Shown: piece after piece, positions 1 through 10,929 of the stretch
Layout of the letters: each line of letters starts with the position of its first letter
Position numbering within the stretch: position 1 is the first letter of the stretch
Notes under the pieces: generated by a model
Databases searched by the model: none
What the model saw: the letters and a program-made list of their open reading frames with translations, nothing else
What the model was told of the DNA's origin: nothing
Position numbers and translations under genes: made by a program
From: Rhyacophila brunnea
Taxonomy: Eukaryota > Arthropoda > Insecta > Trichoptera > Rhyacophilidae
DNA: 64,000 bases
Direction: 5' to 3'
Assembly (NCBI GenBank): GCA_022495005.1
Contig: JAGYXB010001103.1
Coordinates: 372,001-436,000, forward strand

Positions 1-750
1 AGCTAAGGCATGGTCTAACCATAACTAAATACAGAGAGACCTTCTTGAATAGACTGACAGAAGGGCCTCATAAGAAACCTACACTATTTGCCAACAAAAT
101 TCAAAATTTTAAGCACAAGCGCAAGGAAGCTAGGCTCCGTCATAAGATGATGCCCCCTGACTCTCCAAATCCTGATGATCCACCCCCTCCTCACTCAATT
201 ACAGGTACCTCTTCCACAGCGGATGCGGCCGGCAGTACTCTGACCCCGCCGGATCCCTTCCAGGGTCTAGCGGTAGAGGTAAAAGAATGTTTGGAAGCCC
301 TAAGAGTTAAACTAGGTAGCTTTAGAATGTACATCAGAATGAGACTCGGGCTCAAAGCCCAGGTGAGAGCTAAACTTGTGGAAAACAGAAAACGGGGTAT
401 ACCCCCTAGGGACTGGGCGAACATCTTTGATGTTATAAAATGATCCACACAAGATCATAATCTCAAGCCGAACATCCCGCTAAAGGATGAACTTTTTGTT
501 TGTTGGACCCATAAGGACAATATTCGGAAGAGGGTTTTTCTTAACTGTTTTCCCTCGAAAGACTTGTTTGAAAAGCGAAAGTAAATGTAAATTCAACAGC
601 TCAATACTTAGCTAGATTACATGCGGGAAAGGGCATTAATGTACTTACAAGACCCAACCCTAGAAATAATAGTCAGGAAACCGAGGTCTGCCTCTCAGAC
701 CTCACAAGGTTTCAGTTAGAAGAAAAGGTAGGGGAAAAAAAAAAAAAAAT
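1..750 (+). pseudogene. Decayed coding sequence of unknown family, open at the window edge
   Basis: A frame is open from the window edge to a TGA at 441-443, with no ATG start visible. The same frame continues past this stop to a TAA near 584. A second frame then runs open from 581 to about 750 and reads STAQYLARLHAGKGINVLT and onward. The simplest reading is one coding region of roughly 250 codons broken by one nonsense change and one frameshift. The first part has a basic N-terminal stretch and a proline-rich stretch around residues 37-50. It ends next to a 15-base A run (736-750), so it could be a retrocopy or a retroelement ORF. Base composition is richer in G+C than its surroundings. I do not recognise the family. 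Confidence 0.4.
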
Positions 751-753
751 GGT

Positions 754-1112
754 CTAAAAAGACCGTGACTAGGCGATGCGCGGAATGCGGGTCGCGGGTG
801 CAAATGACGGAAGCCGAACGAAATATAATTTGTCATAAAAGTTCAACATGCGTCCTTTTTATGTTACATTTATTATTATATTCGTAATAATAATAGTATA
901 TTCATTGATATGTTTCCTTTTTTAAGTATATACGTAAAGTTTTTTAGTCATCTTTACACGATTTAAGAATATTTTCATCCGACGCCATGACAAATCGAAT
1001 CAACGTGCAGACGCCTCGACTATCGCTCTCCGAATGGCAACGCGGCCGTAATTTCGTTCTACATACAGTTGAAAATTATTTGCCGTTTCACTTATGTACG
1101 TTCTTAAGCACA
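754..1112 (+). repeat. Dispersed repeat, copy A (inverted partner at 23427-23779)
   Basis: The stretch begins with a small hairpin-like block (TGGTCTAAAAAGACC) and matches, in reverse complement, the sequence at 23427-23779 along its whole length. Shared landmarks are GGCGATGCGCGGA near the start, a run ending ATATTCATTGA in the middle and TTATTTGCCGTTTCACT near the far end. It has no ORF and is most likely a non-autonomous DNA element. No TSD was identified. Confidence 0.6.
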
Positions 1113-1977
1113 GATTAAATGATTTATATACTATAGGGCCATGAAAGCTCCTATTGTTTCAACGTGTTAAATTATGTTGTTTTATTTCTCTCGCTACTAA
1201 AATTGGTACCGACCCACCTGCATTAAGTAGGTATTTGATAGTCAGAAATTTGATGCACATGATAATAAATAAACTAATATCTAACGTATTTTCAGCACAA
1301 TTAAAATTCTTGGAGGCATAAAAAAATGATAGTAAAAACGCCACAAGCCAGATACGTTTTTTGCAAGCTAGATGTCTATCGAAGAATGTTAGATCTGGCA
1401 AGATAAACGCTAAATTGGCAATGCTGGTCAGCTGCTGTTAAATCTATAATAGTACCTATACACTTTGATTAAAGTTGCCAGTAATGACCCGTGGAGGTAG
1501 TCAGGCCATGCGTTGATTGGGGTGGCATAATATAAAGGGCGTCAAATGAAGGATCGAATACGAATATTACAATTTTTGTGAGTTGTGGCGGTTTTTCATC
1601 AATAAGTCATGCCGTCGCTTTGTTAGAAAGTGCTGAAACTTTAGTTTAAATAATAATGACGACATAAAAATCCTCGGAACATATGTTATTTTTGTTTTGA
1701 TATACCGAATGGCCACGTATCGCACAGGAAAATATATCTTCACAAGAGGGCCTCCAAACATGTCAGACTTTCATACCACGTACCTAAAAATACCGATGTT
1801 TGATGATTGATTTCGCGGACATGCTCTTATCAGATTTTTCTTACAGTTGTCTGTTTAAAACTGTTACAACTTCTGTTAGGTAAAACAATCTAAAAGGCAT
1901 CACTGACCGTTGCCATGTAGTTCTACCAAACGTAATTAATCTATCGATCCAGTGGATTTTAGGAATTACAATATAAT
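1113..1977. other. No recognised feature
   Basis: AT-rich sequence with only short ORFs (80 codons or fewer) of unbiased composition. I found no second copy of it elsewhere in the window and no RNA gene or transposon end. Confidence 0.4.
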
Positions 1978-1985
1978 ACATAAAG

Positions 1986-3064
1986 CAGCGATTTCCAAAC
2001 TGGGAGGCGCGAAGTGTTGCAAAAAGAGGCGCGAAAAGTTTAACACAATTAATGTAGCCACAGGTTTGCAGTTTTCAAATGCATAATTTATAAAACGGCC
2101 GATAGTTATAAACTACATGAAAAAACAGTCCTATAAAAGGTTGTTTGCAAACCTGTCTGAAAATATATACACAATATATACACAATAATGAAATAAAAGG
2201 GTGAAATCATAATGTTGAAATTTGAATTTCTTTAGGAATGAAAATTTTGTTGTTAAACTTGTCTATTTGGTTGAAATTTGAAAAAAAAGTTCAGTGACTA
2301 TGATCACTAATGCATTTCACTGATTTAAAAAGACAAAGTGAAGGCATTCATAAAAAAAATTGAGCAAAATTACAAAAAAAAGTTCGCCATGTTTCCACAT
2401 TTAAATGATTTCTGCGCCAGATATATTGAAGTAAACAAAAATCTATTTACTTGGGTTATTGGTTAGTTTGCTAATGTACTTTTCACATAATTTTATTAAT
2501 AGTTTTTAAAAAAATTGCCTGCGCCGCTGCTTTGCTTCAGGACTATTATATATTATAAATATTAATATTTTAAATATGTGGTTGTGCGTTGAAACTTGAT
2601 GTGATACCTATATGATGATTGATATACTTAAATAATAATTCCCGTGTATAATTTAGGAAACAGTACATTAGAGCACCACACTGCCCTTAACCTCAGCGAT
2701 AGGTAGGTGGGCCCGCCAAAGATCCTGGCCTGGAGGCACGCTTCAGGATGTGGGGCACATGATAGAATCCATTTGTCAATGAACAATGATGAATTTGGAT
2801 TGACTACTTTGAAATTGACTGTACTAATAAACAAGCATATTCATCGCATGAAAATAAAATACGTAATTTAAAAATGAATATAATATAATTAGTAAAACCT
2901 TGTTTATTTTTATATACCTATATATTTTATTTCCATTTCGTATTGGTACATTGTTGACTATTTAAAAAGGTGTCTGTATTATTTAATGAAATAAAGGGAG
3001 GAAGGCGCCAAGATTAGATGTTTCTAAAAGGGAGGCGTAGTAACATAAAGTTTGGAAACCACTG
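1986..3064. mobile_element. Non-autonomous hAT element, 1079 bp, with perfect TSD
   Basis: The ends are CAGCGATTTCCAAACT and, on the other strand, CAGTGGTTTCCAAACT (14 of 16 identical). The 8-bp sequence acataaag is repeated exactly at 1978-1985 and 3065-3072, the signature of a hAT insertion. No transposase frame is present. The part from about 2570 to 2765 resembles the right-hand portion of the CATGGCCCCC family (compare 11818-12234), so an older copy of that family is probably nested here. Confidence 0.9.
2570..2765 (+). repeat. Truncated copy of the CATGGCCCCC hAT family inside the 1986-3064 element
   Basis: The sequence from TATGTGGTTGTGCG through GTGGGCCCGCCAAAGATCCTGG to a terminal GGGGCACATG follows the order seen at 11818-12234 and 55435-55630. 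The left end is missing or was replaced. Confidence 0.55.
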
Positions 3065-3072
3065 ACATAAAG

Positions 3073-3717
3073 TATAAAATAGTTTACAATTTGAAAAGAT
3101 TCTCTGACTCGCTGGCTCAATAATAACGAAACCATTCGCACGCCACTGCTTTGTTCGTATTTGATTCCACACGAGTAAATACGTGACGAAGTCATTCAGT
3201 CAAGAATTAACCAGCACCCGCGAAATAATAATTCTATTACGGCCACTCGTAAACTAAATATAATTATTAACCAAGATTATTGTCGAGATAAAATTGTGAC
3301 TGTGATTTTGACTGATTAAACTATTTTTTTTTTTTGCTAAATCAAATGCCATAGAGTTACAAGGTTTTCGAAACGTGCTCTGTCATTAGACGTCATTAAA
3401 ATAAATTGCCATAGATTATTATTAGCGCCAGGAAACTATTGAAACCAGGAACTTAAATAATAATTCAACTTGCACTTTCAGCTCAATTATATTCTGCTTA
3501 TAACTCAACAATTTCCATCTGTTGACAAATTGGACGGAGTTACATAATAATATATTATATTTAGATTTAGACAAATCGGGGTGACTAATGACCATAATCC
3601 ACTTGTTGCAGATCCGCGTAGCAGTATTGCATTGTGTGGAAAGCAAAACGTTGCATCTAATGACGAAATATGGAGTTCACTTTGCCTATAAATAGTACAC
3701 GAAGTAATATAGACAAT
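3073..3717. other. No recognised feature
   Basis: AT-rich sequence with scattered short minus-strand frames (74 codons or fewer) that lack coding character. A dinucleotide TA run begins at about 3718. Confidence 0.35.
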
Positions 3718-3734
3718 ATATATATATATATATA
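3718..3734. repeat. TA microsatellite
   Basis: A simple (TA)n run lies directly before the RTE insertion and overlaps the start of its target site. Confidence 0.8.
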
Positions 3735-3740
3735 GTGCAC

Positions 3741-3899
3741 CTGCGAGGCCCTGGTAGAAGAAGAACGTCCTGGCTCAAGAACCTCAGGGACTGGTTTGAG
3801 CTCAGCACTCCATCCCTATTCAGAGCAGCGACGGACAGGGGCCAAATGGCCAAATTCATCACCGACGTCCGATAACGGATATGGCACACAAAGAAGAAG
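3741..3899 (+). mobile_element. 5'-truncated RTE-like LINE insert with 9-bp TSD
   Basis: The frame reads RRTSWLKNLRDWF, then LFRAATDRGQMAKFITDVR and a stop. This is the extreme C-terminus of an RTE-type ORF2 and is closely related to the copies at 7770-8410 and 57842-58233. After the stop the sequence ends in AAGAAGAAG. The 9-bp atagtgcac flanks it at 3732-3740 and 3900-3908, so it is a target-primed insertion. Only the last 45 or so codons were copied. Confidence 0.85.
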
Positions 3900-3907
3900 A
3901 TAGTGCA

Positions 3908-4566
3908 CAGTTGGAGAACCTTTTTACGTACGCATACCAAAATTTCCAAATTATTATTTTTCGACTGTCTGTCTGGCGTGCCGAGCAGTTTTTAGTGAGG
4001 GAAAAAAGTTTTTAAGAATCCCATTAAAAATGATGATGCTCTAGATATCATTCACAGAACATACCACACATACGTATTATATAGCTTTACCACTTTTTTC
4101 AATGACGCCATACATTTTGGTCCACCTATTTTGAAACTGTCTGCCAGAATTAATACTACAAGCTCCACCAAGTTTTTGTTTTAATTTGGTGCAGCCAGTT
4201 TTATGGATATAAATGTTAATTAGTGTTGTTCTTTGCGCACAAATTGACACTAGAATTGCTCCGATCAGACGAGGCATTCTCTTGCTACAGTGGTGTCAAG
4301 TATTGTAAATCGATCAAAATCAGAGGCTCGCAGCGCGGTAACCCCTGCCGCCTGATGAAGTCAGTGCGATAATAATATATGTTACACATAAAGCCTAAGG
4401 ACCGACCTATGCAATTATATATATATTTACATTAAACGTAATTCTTATTCTTGAAGAGTATTTTCTTGCTATTTTTTATACAATGAGATCTGTTATTTAT
4501 TAATTATTTTTTTCTCACTTCGCCATGAAAAATCATCTCCCGTGCCATAGGTTCGCCACCACTGAT
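3908..4566. mobile_element. Non-autonomous hAT-like element inserted in the LINE target duplication
   Basis: The left end is CAGTTGGAGAACCTTTTT. The right end, read on the minus strand, is CAGTGGTGGCGAACCTATGG. The sequence atagtgca occurs just left (3900-3907) and again at 4567-4574, two bases after the terminal CTG. It contains no transposase. The right end has a GGCACGGG motif followed by an AT-rich interior. The 2-nt offset lies in a TA-rich context and may be slippage. Confidence 0.65.
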
Positions 4567-4574
4567 ATAGTGCA

Positions 4575-5465
4575 TGGCATTAGTCAGAAATCATTCGGAG
4601 ACGGGTGTCAAAATTGAACGGCTGTCGCTAGCATAAGCTATCAGTGTCACTACAATATATTGACAGTAACATTGATCGTTTAAAGGGCGGAATGATGGTG
4701 TGTTTGAATGCATTGATATCGAATATCGAATATTTTGATATTTGGCAGAACCATAGATAATATGAGACAAATTGAGATCGTAGATAATAGGTTGAGATTA
4801 CTGTAATTTTCTCGTTTCATGGTCAGTTTTTCATCTACATTCACTGATTTATTTGAAATTAATAGTGCATTGTAGCCAAAATGTCTTTTAATTTTGTGCT
4901 CTATTTATTTTGAATCTCCATAACCTAGCTTCACCCTTCAGAAATGCACAACCGTATACACCTGTCGTATGTAGCAGTCTCTATTTTTTAAACATAACGT
5001 TAGTCGTCTATAAATTATACGTTCCAGTAATTATTCTTCAAACTGTTTTGGATTCGCGCTTGCGCACATAAAATCTGAACAGGTTCTCATTACTATGTCA
5101 TTTTTATGCAGAAATTGAATTATAAAATAGTAAACAGCGCTTGACCGTTTACATAATACCATTTTAGATACCTACAAGATAAAACAGAAACGATTAACAC
5201 CCTTTCTACATAGCAAAGTCATTCAACTTGTGTAATTAATGAATAGTTTAACATAATAATAATAACCACCCAGCATTGTGTTATTTTACATAAAATTATT
5301 ACATTCCCGTTTGTTTTACTCTATATCGTGAGAAATGTGTCGTGTATATTCTATTCGAAATTAAAAACTCCACCTTGTTATTAAGAACAGTTAATTATTT
5401 CTCTATATTTATTTATCTAAAACACTGCGCGTTCACGATATTAATTATTTTAGACATAGACATGT
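4575..5465. other. No recognised feature
   Basis: AT-rich (about 70 percent) sequence with no ORF above 60 codons and no repeat shared with other parts of the window. Confidence 0.4.
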
Positions 5466-5528
5466 AAAATTATTTTTTGATAAAGGACAGGAATAGATAC
5501 ATAAAAATAAATGTAAAATCTAGAGGTA

Positions 5529-6026
5529 TTTTACAACGTTTTTATTAGCTCATATTATTGTTTGTCCGGTGGTTATTTATCCAGTACAAATCTTGCAATC
5601 GATTTTTAACTAACTCCCCGACTAGCTAGACGTTTTAAACTTTTAGAATATATCAGAACACGATGCTAATGCATTATTTTAATACTTTTAGCCATCTTTA
5701 AGTAGAATTGAATTAATTTTCAGTTAATTCTGTTTTGTAAGAAAAGTTATTTCGGTAGAAATCCGTAATCCAATCCACTATTATTGTTTGCTAAGGGGGT
5801 GGTCCTAGCAACTAAATTATTAATATATACGTGCGTTACTATGGAAATCAAAATGACATTTCAGTATTCTATATTTGTTTGTTTGTTGCAAAATAGCAAA
5901 AAAATGATTTGTTGAAAATTGCCTTATTTGTCCTAAATTATTAATAAGTACATAGAATTGTCAAGTTTATATGATTCAACAGAAAATTTAAAAACGTGGT
6001 ATATAAAAAGTTCTTTTTATCTTATA
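5529..6026 (-). mobile_element. Family X element, minus orientation
   Basis: It matches the other X copies (6413-6863, 10400-10864, 21415-21893, partial 35275-35445). On the minus strand the order is: a 5' end with AAGATAAAAAGAAC, a central palindromic segment containing ATGACATTT, TTAGTTGCTAGGACCACC, TCTAGCTAGTCGGG, and a 3' end with CTAATAAAAACGTTGTAAAA. No ORF is conserved among copies. The ends share ACAACGTTTTTA in inverted orientation, so it is probably a DNA transposon. Confidence 0.7.
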
Positions 6027-6187
6027 ATTATTAAATATTAAATTATAGTTTTGCATGTAAACAATCATAAATAGGATATAAGATATAACAATGAGTTATT
6101 AGAAAAGGTAAGCTGATCATTAAGAATAGGCAGACTCTAGAAGAATAGGCAACTGTGTTTTATTTATTTCTAATATTTCTTGGTTGA

Positions 6188-6248
6188 ATAATTTATAATC
6201 ACCTATATGAAAAATTACTTCACAGTCATACGGGTGATTATAAATTAT
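6188..6248. repeat. 16-bp perfect hairpin in the spacer of the inverted repeat
   Basis: ATAATTTATAATCACC at 6188-6203 is exactly complementary to GGTGATTATAAATTAT at 6233-6248, with a 29-nt loop. It sits between the two X arms and could be part of another small element. Confidence 0.7.
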
Positions 6249-6412
6249 GAGAAGAGTATAAATATATAATAGTAAATCCATTAGAATTTAAATTCAAATT
6301 CCACGAAGTATAGATGTACTCATATAAAATTATTTTTTGATAAAGGGAATGTACTATTTATAACAAGATGTAGCCAAAACCCTATGAATCTACCTAATAG
6401 ATTCATAATAAT

Positions 6413-6863
6413 TACAAGATAAAAAGAACTTTTTATATACAACGTTTTTAAATTTTCTGTTGAATTATCATGCTCAATATGCTCAAACTTGTACTTGATA
6501 TGAAGTAAATAAAAAACAAACAAATATAGAATACTGAAATGTCATTTCATTTTGATTTCACGTATATATTAATAATTTAGTTGCTAGGAACTCCTTAGCA
6601 ACCAATAATAGTCTTTTACTTTTTACGGATTTTTCTGAAATAACTTTCCATACAAAATAGAATTAACTGAAAATTAATTCAATTCTTCTTAAAGATGGCT
6701 AAAATTATTAAAAGAATGCATTGGCACCGTGTTCTGATATATTCTAAAAGTTTCAAATGTCTAGCTAGTCGGGAAGTTAGTTAAAAATCGATTGCAAGAT
6801 TTGTACTGGACAAACAACCACAGGACAAACAAGAATTCGAGCTAATAAGAACGTTATAAAAAT
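6413..6863 (+). mobile_element. Family X element, plus orientation
   Basis: Same family as 5529-6026, in the opposite orientation. It carries the same order of landmarks with several small indels, for example loss of part of the GGACCACC block. Divergence between the arms suggests that the inverted repeat is not recent. Confidence 0.7.
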
Positions 6864-6889
6864 ACATGTAAAATCTAGAGGTATTTTCC

Positions 6890-7179
6890 GATATGTATAA
6901 AATATAACCGTTCCAAAATCAAAATGGTGTAGGTACTTCAAGTGCATTTTCTACATGATTAAAAAAACAAATGAATGATGCAAATTCTGCCATTCGCGTA
7001 CTACCGAACATTATCGATGACAGATTTAAAATAAATAAATTTAATATTGAATTCAGAAAGTGATTTTTGAAACATATTATTTCCGTTCTTAAATACAAAC
7101 TCTCTGCACAGTTTAAATGCATCTCTCTGCGAATTTAAAATCTATTTTCATTCCCAGTTCTGAAATACCAAGATTAACT
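6890..7179. other. No recognised feature
   Basis: AT-rich sequence. A 67-codon minus-strand frame is present but I see no family resemblance in it. Confidence 0.35.
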
Positions 7180-7541
7180 ACTTTGGATTTATCCAAAACC
7201 GCATATAATAATATAGTCATACTTTTTGTAATTGAAAAAAAAATCATTTTGGAAAACCACACAAACGTACTTATTTAAAAAATATTAGAAAAAATCTTTG
7301 ACCTAGTGAGATTCCAAGGCATGGTGTTCTGATATGGATGGCCCAGGACAGATGTATATAAATTGTTCCTACGTATTTATAATAATTTTACTAACTATGC
7401 AAGCAAGGTGTTATGTACCTTGAATTTCATTAATACTGGTGGGGATCTTTTGAAATTTTGAATAAAATTATTAACAATAGTTCATTTTGATTTCTAGATG
7501 CCAGCAGGATCTCTCCTAAGCTTAGTTTTAACGTAGGTACT
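7180..7541 (+). pseudogene. Degenerate non-LTR reverse transcriptase fragment
   Basis: Three pieces in the correct order resemble blocks of a LINE reverse transcriptase: TLDLSKTAYNNIVI near 7183-7224 (compare the family pattern LDLSKAFD), EIPRHGVLIWMAQDRCI near 7309-7360, and MPAGSLLSLVLT near 7498-7533 (compare the pattern PQGSxLSPxLF). They lie in different frames with stops between them, so the copy is old and dead. The catalytic YxDD block is not visible. The exact clade cannot be fixed. Confidence 0.5.
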
Positions 7542-7769
7542 TGTAATTATTGTTAATAGTTGATAATTTCATATTTTGTTATTTTATTGAGCAAACATAA
7601 TTTGGAAACCGCAGAAACATAACTATTGCGAAAATATTTCCACCGAATGGGACGTGAATCTGCATTCGTCGTACCGAAAAGAGGTGGCCGAATAGCATTG
7701 CGATCAAAAAAGATGCGCTGTTCGTAGAGCATTGCACACAATGATGTTCCAATTTTATTAGTTTCAATA

Positions 7770-8410
7770 TTCTCTTCTTATTGTGCCATCCCCTAGCGGA
7801 GGTCGGCCACCATCAAGGCGATCTTAGCTTTGTCGTCTGCTACCCGGAACAGTTCGGTGGAGCTGCACTCGTACCAATCACGGAGGTTCTTAAGCCACGA
7901 AATGCGGCGCCGTCCTCTGCTACGCTTCCCATTGATCTTTCCTTGAATGACAAGTTGGGGACATGCTGTATTTTTGTCCTCTAATAATGTGGCCAAGGTA
8001 TTGAAGTTTCCTGATTTTGATACTACGTAGAACTTCTCGGTCCTTCCCCATTCGATTGAGAACTTCAACATTTGTCACCCGGTCAGTCCAAGGAATTTTG
8101 AGGATACGTCTATACAGCCACATCTCGAAAGCTTCAAGTCTCCGTGACATCTCTTGGTTTAGCGTCCATACTTCCATACCATAGAAAAGAATTGAGAGAA
8201 CATAACAACGTATCATACGCAGTCTCAGACCTAGGTTAAGATCTCGATTGCCAAGGAGGTGTCTCATTTTGAGAAAGGCGCTCCTTGCGATCTCTATTCT
8301 AGTTTTTATTTCCTGAGACTGGTCCCATTTCTCATTGACCCATGTACCTAAATATTTATAATGGGTCACACGTTCGATTGGTTCGCTGTTAATGACAAAA
8401 TTTGTGTTGG
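7770..8410 (-). mobile_element. 5'-truncated RTE-like LINE insert with 11-bp TSD
   Basis: The insert is 641 bp. Its 3' end (low coordinates) ends in an AAGAAGAG-like tail. The 11-bp tagtttcaata occurs at 7759-7769 and 8411-8421, which fixes both boundaries. The coding content is the C-terminal part of an RTE-type ORF2, described separately. Confidence 0.9.
7793..8369 (-). pseudogene. RTE-type ORF2 C-terminal region (thumb and post-RT domain), frameshifted
   Basis: The minus strand begins MTHYKYLGTWVNEKWDQ and continues through ARSAFLKMRHLL, CYVLSILFYGMEVWTL, RRLEAFEMWLYRRILKIPW and KLQYLGHIIRG. It then changes frame to PQLVIQGKINGKRSRGRRR and ends ISWLKNLRDWY with a terminal VADLR stop. This order matches the C-terminus of RTE/BovB-like ORF2 proteins. 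Compared with 57842-58233, this copy has one extra base around 7958 (GCATGTCCCC versus GCATTCCCC), which causes the frameshift. No endonuclease or catalytic RT motif is present because of 5' truncation. Confidence 0.85.
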
Positions 8411-8421
8411 TAGTTTCAATA

Positions 8422-9189
8422 AGAACGTTAATTTAATATTGATTTGTACCAAATACAATTGGTAAAAATACAATTGGTATTGGCGACTTGATACTTACGA
8501 GCACCTACTTGCTAACCTACCTTTGAAGCATTCAGAATTCTATATAAATATATACGATATGATCGTATTTCTACTTTACAAATCTACATAAATTAGTTAT
8601 TGCCTTGTATTTCCGTTTTTTTAAGTAGGTATTTTATTTATATCATTAATTTGATATCAATGCTATACAGCCATCGGTCTCTAATACAACAGCTCACGAT
8701 GAACTGTGATACGGTCAACTGCATACGTAAGATTATCCAGACACAAATGTGTGCTATAACTTGGTCTCCGACCTTAGAATTTTGATTGAACAATATGGCG
8801 CCAAAAAGAGGCAAATTTAAAATATAATAGACTATAATATTTTACAGTAAATTCAGGCGGGTTGCCGTTGATTGAAAGAGAGTGTGCGATCTCACGCTAG
8901 CGTGTGTGACGTTAAATTAATTATTATTTCTCTAGCCAGACACATAGGCACCAATTTTTTGCAATTTTAAAAAGTCACAGGCATCGCGTGTTTGGTTTGC
9001 AAAAATTACAATTCCACCGTAGGCATCAGATTTCGCTACAGTAAGTTAGTGCTCCAAACCGGATTGTTCGCGGGACAAGGAAGTAAAATTTACCGTTAGC
9101 TAGTATTATAATCAGATGAACTATACGTCTTATTTACGTAAGTATATTCAGTTCAAAGTTGTACCTGAGTGTTAAAATTATATTCAAAA
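8422..9189. other. Mostly unrecognised; short direct and palindromic motifs
   Basis: AATACAATTGGTA occurs twice within 8450-8480. A 12-bp perfect palindrome CACGCTAGCGTG lies at 8893-8904. Otherwise it is AT-rich sequence without coding character. Confidence 0.4.
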
Positions 9190-9275
9190 TTATATCGTAT
9201 TAGCTTTGCTCTGCTAAGTAGAAAGACTTTTGGTTTTAGCGAAATGAAAACCCAAGTTTTAACCTACCCTTTCTC
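9190..9275 (+). repeat. Solo end of the CTGCCCTGCTAAGT MITE family
   Basis: GCTCTGCTAAGTAGAAAGAC followed by GGTTTTAGCGAAATGAAAAC and a CCCAAGTTTTAACCTACC block matches one end of the TIR element at 30798-31056. The other end is not found nearby. Confidence 0.5.
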
Positions 9276-9954
9276 TTAAGCGTCAATTACATTGAGCTTC
9301 TTTACGAGCTGTTTGTTGGCGAATTTACAATCTGCCTGTAAAGTCGCCTAGTTTAATCATCGAACAAGCTAATAAGCAGGTTGTAAACACTCTACCGAGA
9401 AAAGTTGAAAGCCGGTCAACTTTACACGCTACACGCCCGGTGTTTGTGATTGTTCAAAATTACTAACAACCACCTTGTAAGAAAAAGCTTGGACATGGTT
9501 ATTAATATATTCTAAAAATCTAAAAAACACCATCTATTTACTTAATTCTACGATAGTATTATATTACGGACTGAGAAGTACCTTTATTGCACCTATTATG
9601 CATTATGACCTCCATAACCTACCTACTTCCAAATTAACTCTTCGCCACTGGTACGTAGTGAAAACCAGTGGTAGGTGATCAATCACAAAAAAAGAGGTAT
9701 CTAGCAATTTATTTGATACAGAAATTAATGATGTGTTTGCTAATGAGTAGAAATCTCATTTCTTCTGACGTCGTGCTCGCATGTCTTTAAAGTAATGGAA
9801 ACTAGATAATATCACCATCACGCAGTCTGCTCAATTCATACGTATTTATATTTTCTTGTAATAATACACCCGTTAGGTTAGGTAGGATGGTTTTGCCATT
9901 ATAGACTTACCTACGTGTGTTACAATACATACTACCGAAGAGAGATACTATTTA
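9276..9954. other. No recognised feature
   Basis: AT-rich; one short TTAGGTTAGGTAGG block at about 9874. No ORF of note. Confidence 0.35.
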
Positions 9955-9962
9955 TTAAAGGG

Positions 9963-10921
9963 CAGTGACGTCCCGTGTGGGTAGGCAAATTGAGCGTCGC
10001 TTGAGGCGAGCAGTTACTTGAAGGGCGGCAAATCGAGGAGAATCATTTGGTATATATAAACATAGATAGCTAAAATTATTTTGTTTACACGCTTACAATA
10101 ATAGTATAAGTACTTAGTAAAAATGGTGTGGAAATAATAAATCTGTATATTGCTAAATTTAATGGTACAAACCAAATGTGGGTAAAATAAGAACCATGTA
10201 GAACCTCAGACTCTGATGATTTGGGTATATTTATTCGATGATGTATCTATAGTCTAAGATTTATTCGCTTTTTATATCTAAATTAATTTTTTTATGTATT
10301 AGTGGTAAGTACCTATAGGTATATTTTGTTAGTAATGTATCCATACAAGAGATTTATTATATATTGGAGTCATGAAAGAATGATAAAAATACAGTATTAT
10401 AATTACAAGATAAAAAGAACTTTTTATATACAACGTTTTTAAATTTTCTGTTGAATCATATAAACTTGACTTGACTAGCTTAAACGATCAAAAAATTTGT
10501 ATTTGATAGAAATAATACTGAAATGTCATTTTGACATTTCATATTGATTTCCATAGTAACGCACGTATATATTAATAATTTAGTTGCTAGGACCACCTCC
10601 TTAGCAACTAATAATAGTGGATTGGATTACGGATTTCTTCCGAAATAACTTTTCATACAAAACAGAATTAACTGAAAATGAATTCAATTCTACTTAAAAT
10701 GGCTAAAAGTATTAAAAAAATGCATTGGCATCGTGTTCTGATATATTCTAAAAGTTTCAAATGTCTAGCTAGTCGGGAAGTTAGTTAAAAATCGATTGCA
10801 TGATTTGTACCGCATAAACAACCACCGGACAAATAAGAATACGAGCTAATAAAAACGTTGTAAAAATGAGGCGGCATTTTGGCGATGCCTAGGGGCGGCA
10901 TTTTGTCTAGGGACGTAACTG
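9963..10921. mobile_element. hAT-like element (CAGTGACGTC family) with a nested X element
   Basis: The left end is CAGTGACGTCCCGTGTGGGT. The right end, on the minus strand, is CAGTTACGTCCCTAGACAAA. The flanks are ttaaaggg (9955-9962) and tcaaaggg (10922-10929), a 7 of 8 match. Related copies lie at 36190-36705 and 40385-41294. Both ends carry GGCGGCA motifs just inside the TIR. A family X element (about 10400-10864) interrupts it. Confidence 0.85.
10400..10864 (+). mobile_element. Family X element nested in the hAT element
   Basis: It begins near AATTACAAGATAAAAAG and ends near AAAACGTTGTAAAAA. The surrounding hAT sequence continues on both sides: the 36190-36705 copy runs directly from ACAGTATT-like to GCGGCATTTTGGCG-like sequence with no X between. 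That fixes X at about 465 bp. No clear long TSD is seen; TA or TAA is possible. Confidence 0.75.
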
Positions 10922-10929
10922 TCAAAGGG

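Larger units (their letters stand above)
5501..6889. repeat. Large inverted repeat of family X, bounded by 32-bp direct repeats
   Basis: A minus-orientation X copy (5529-6026) and a plus-orientation X copy (6413-6863) face each other across a spacer of about 390 bp. The whole unit is bounded by a direct repeat at 5501-5532 and 6856-6887 (one mismatch in 32 nt, core GTAAAATCTAGAGGTATTTT). The sequence TAAAATTATTTTTTGATAAA also occurs twice in direct orientation (about 5467 and 6326). Confidence 0.75.

Noticed and set aside
1159..1401. 80-codon minus ORF as a membrane protein gene
   Set aside because: Hydrophobic bias is expected from AT-rich sequence; no start context, no conservation and no neighbours to support it.
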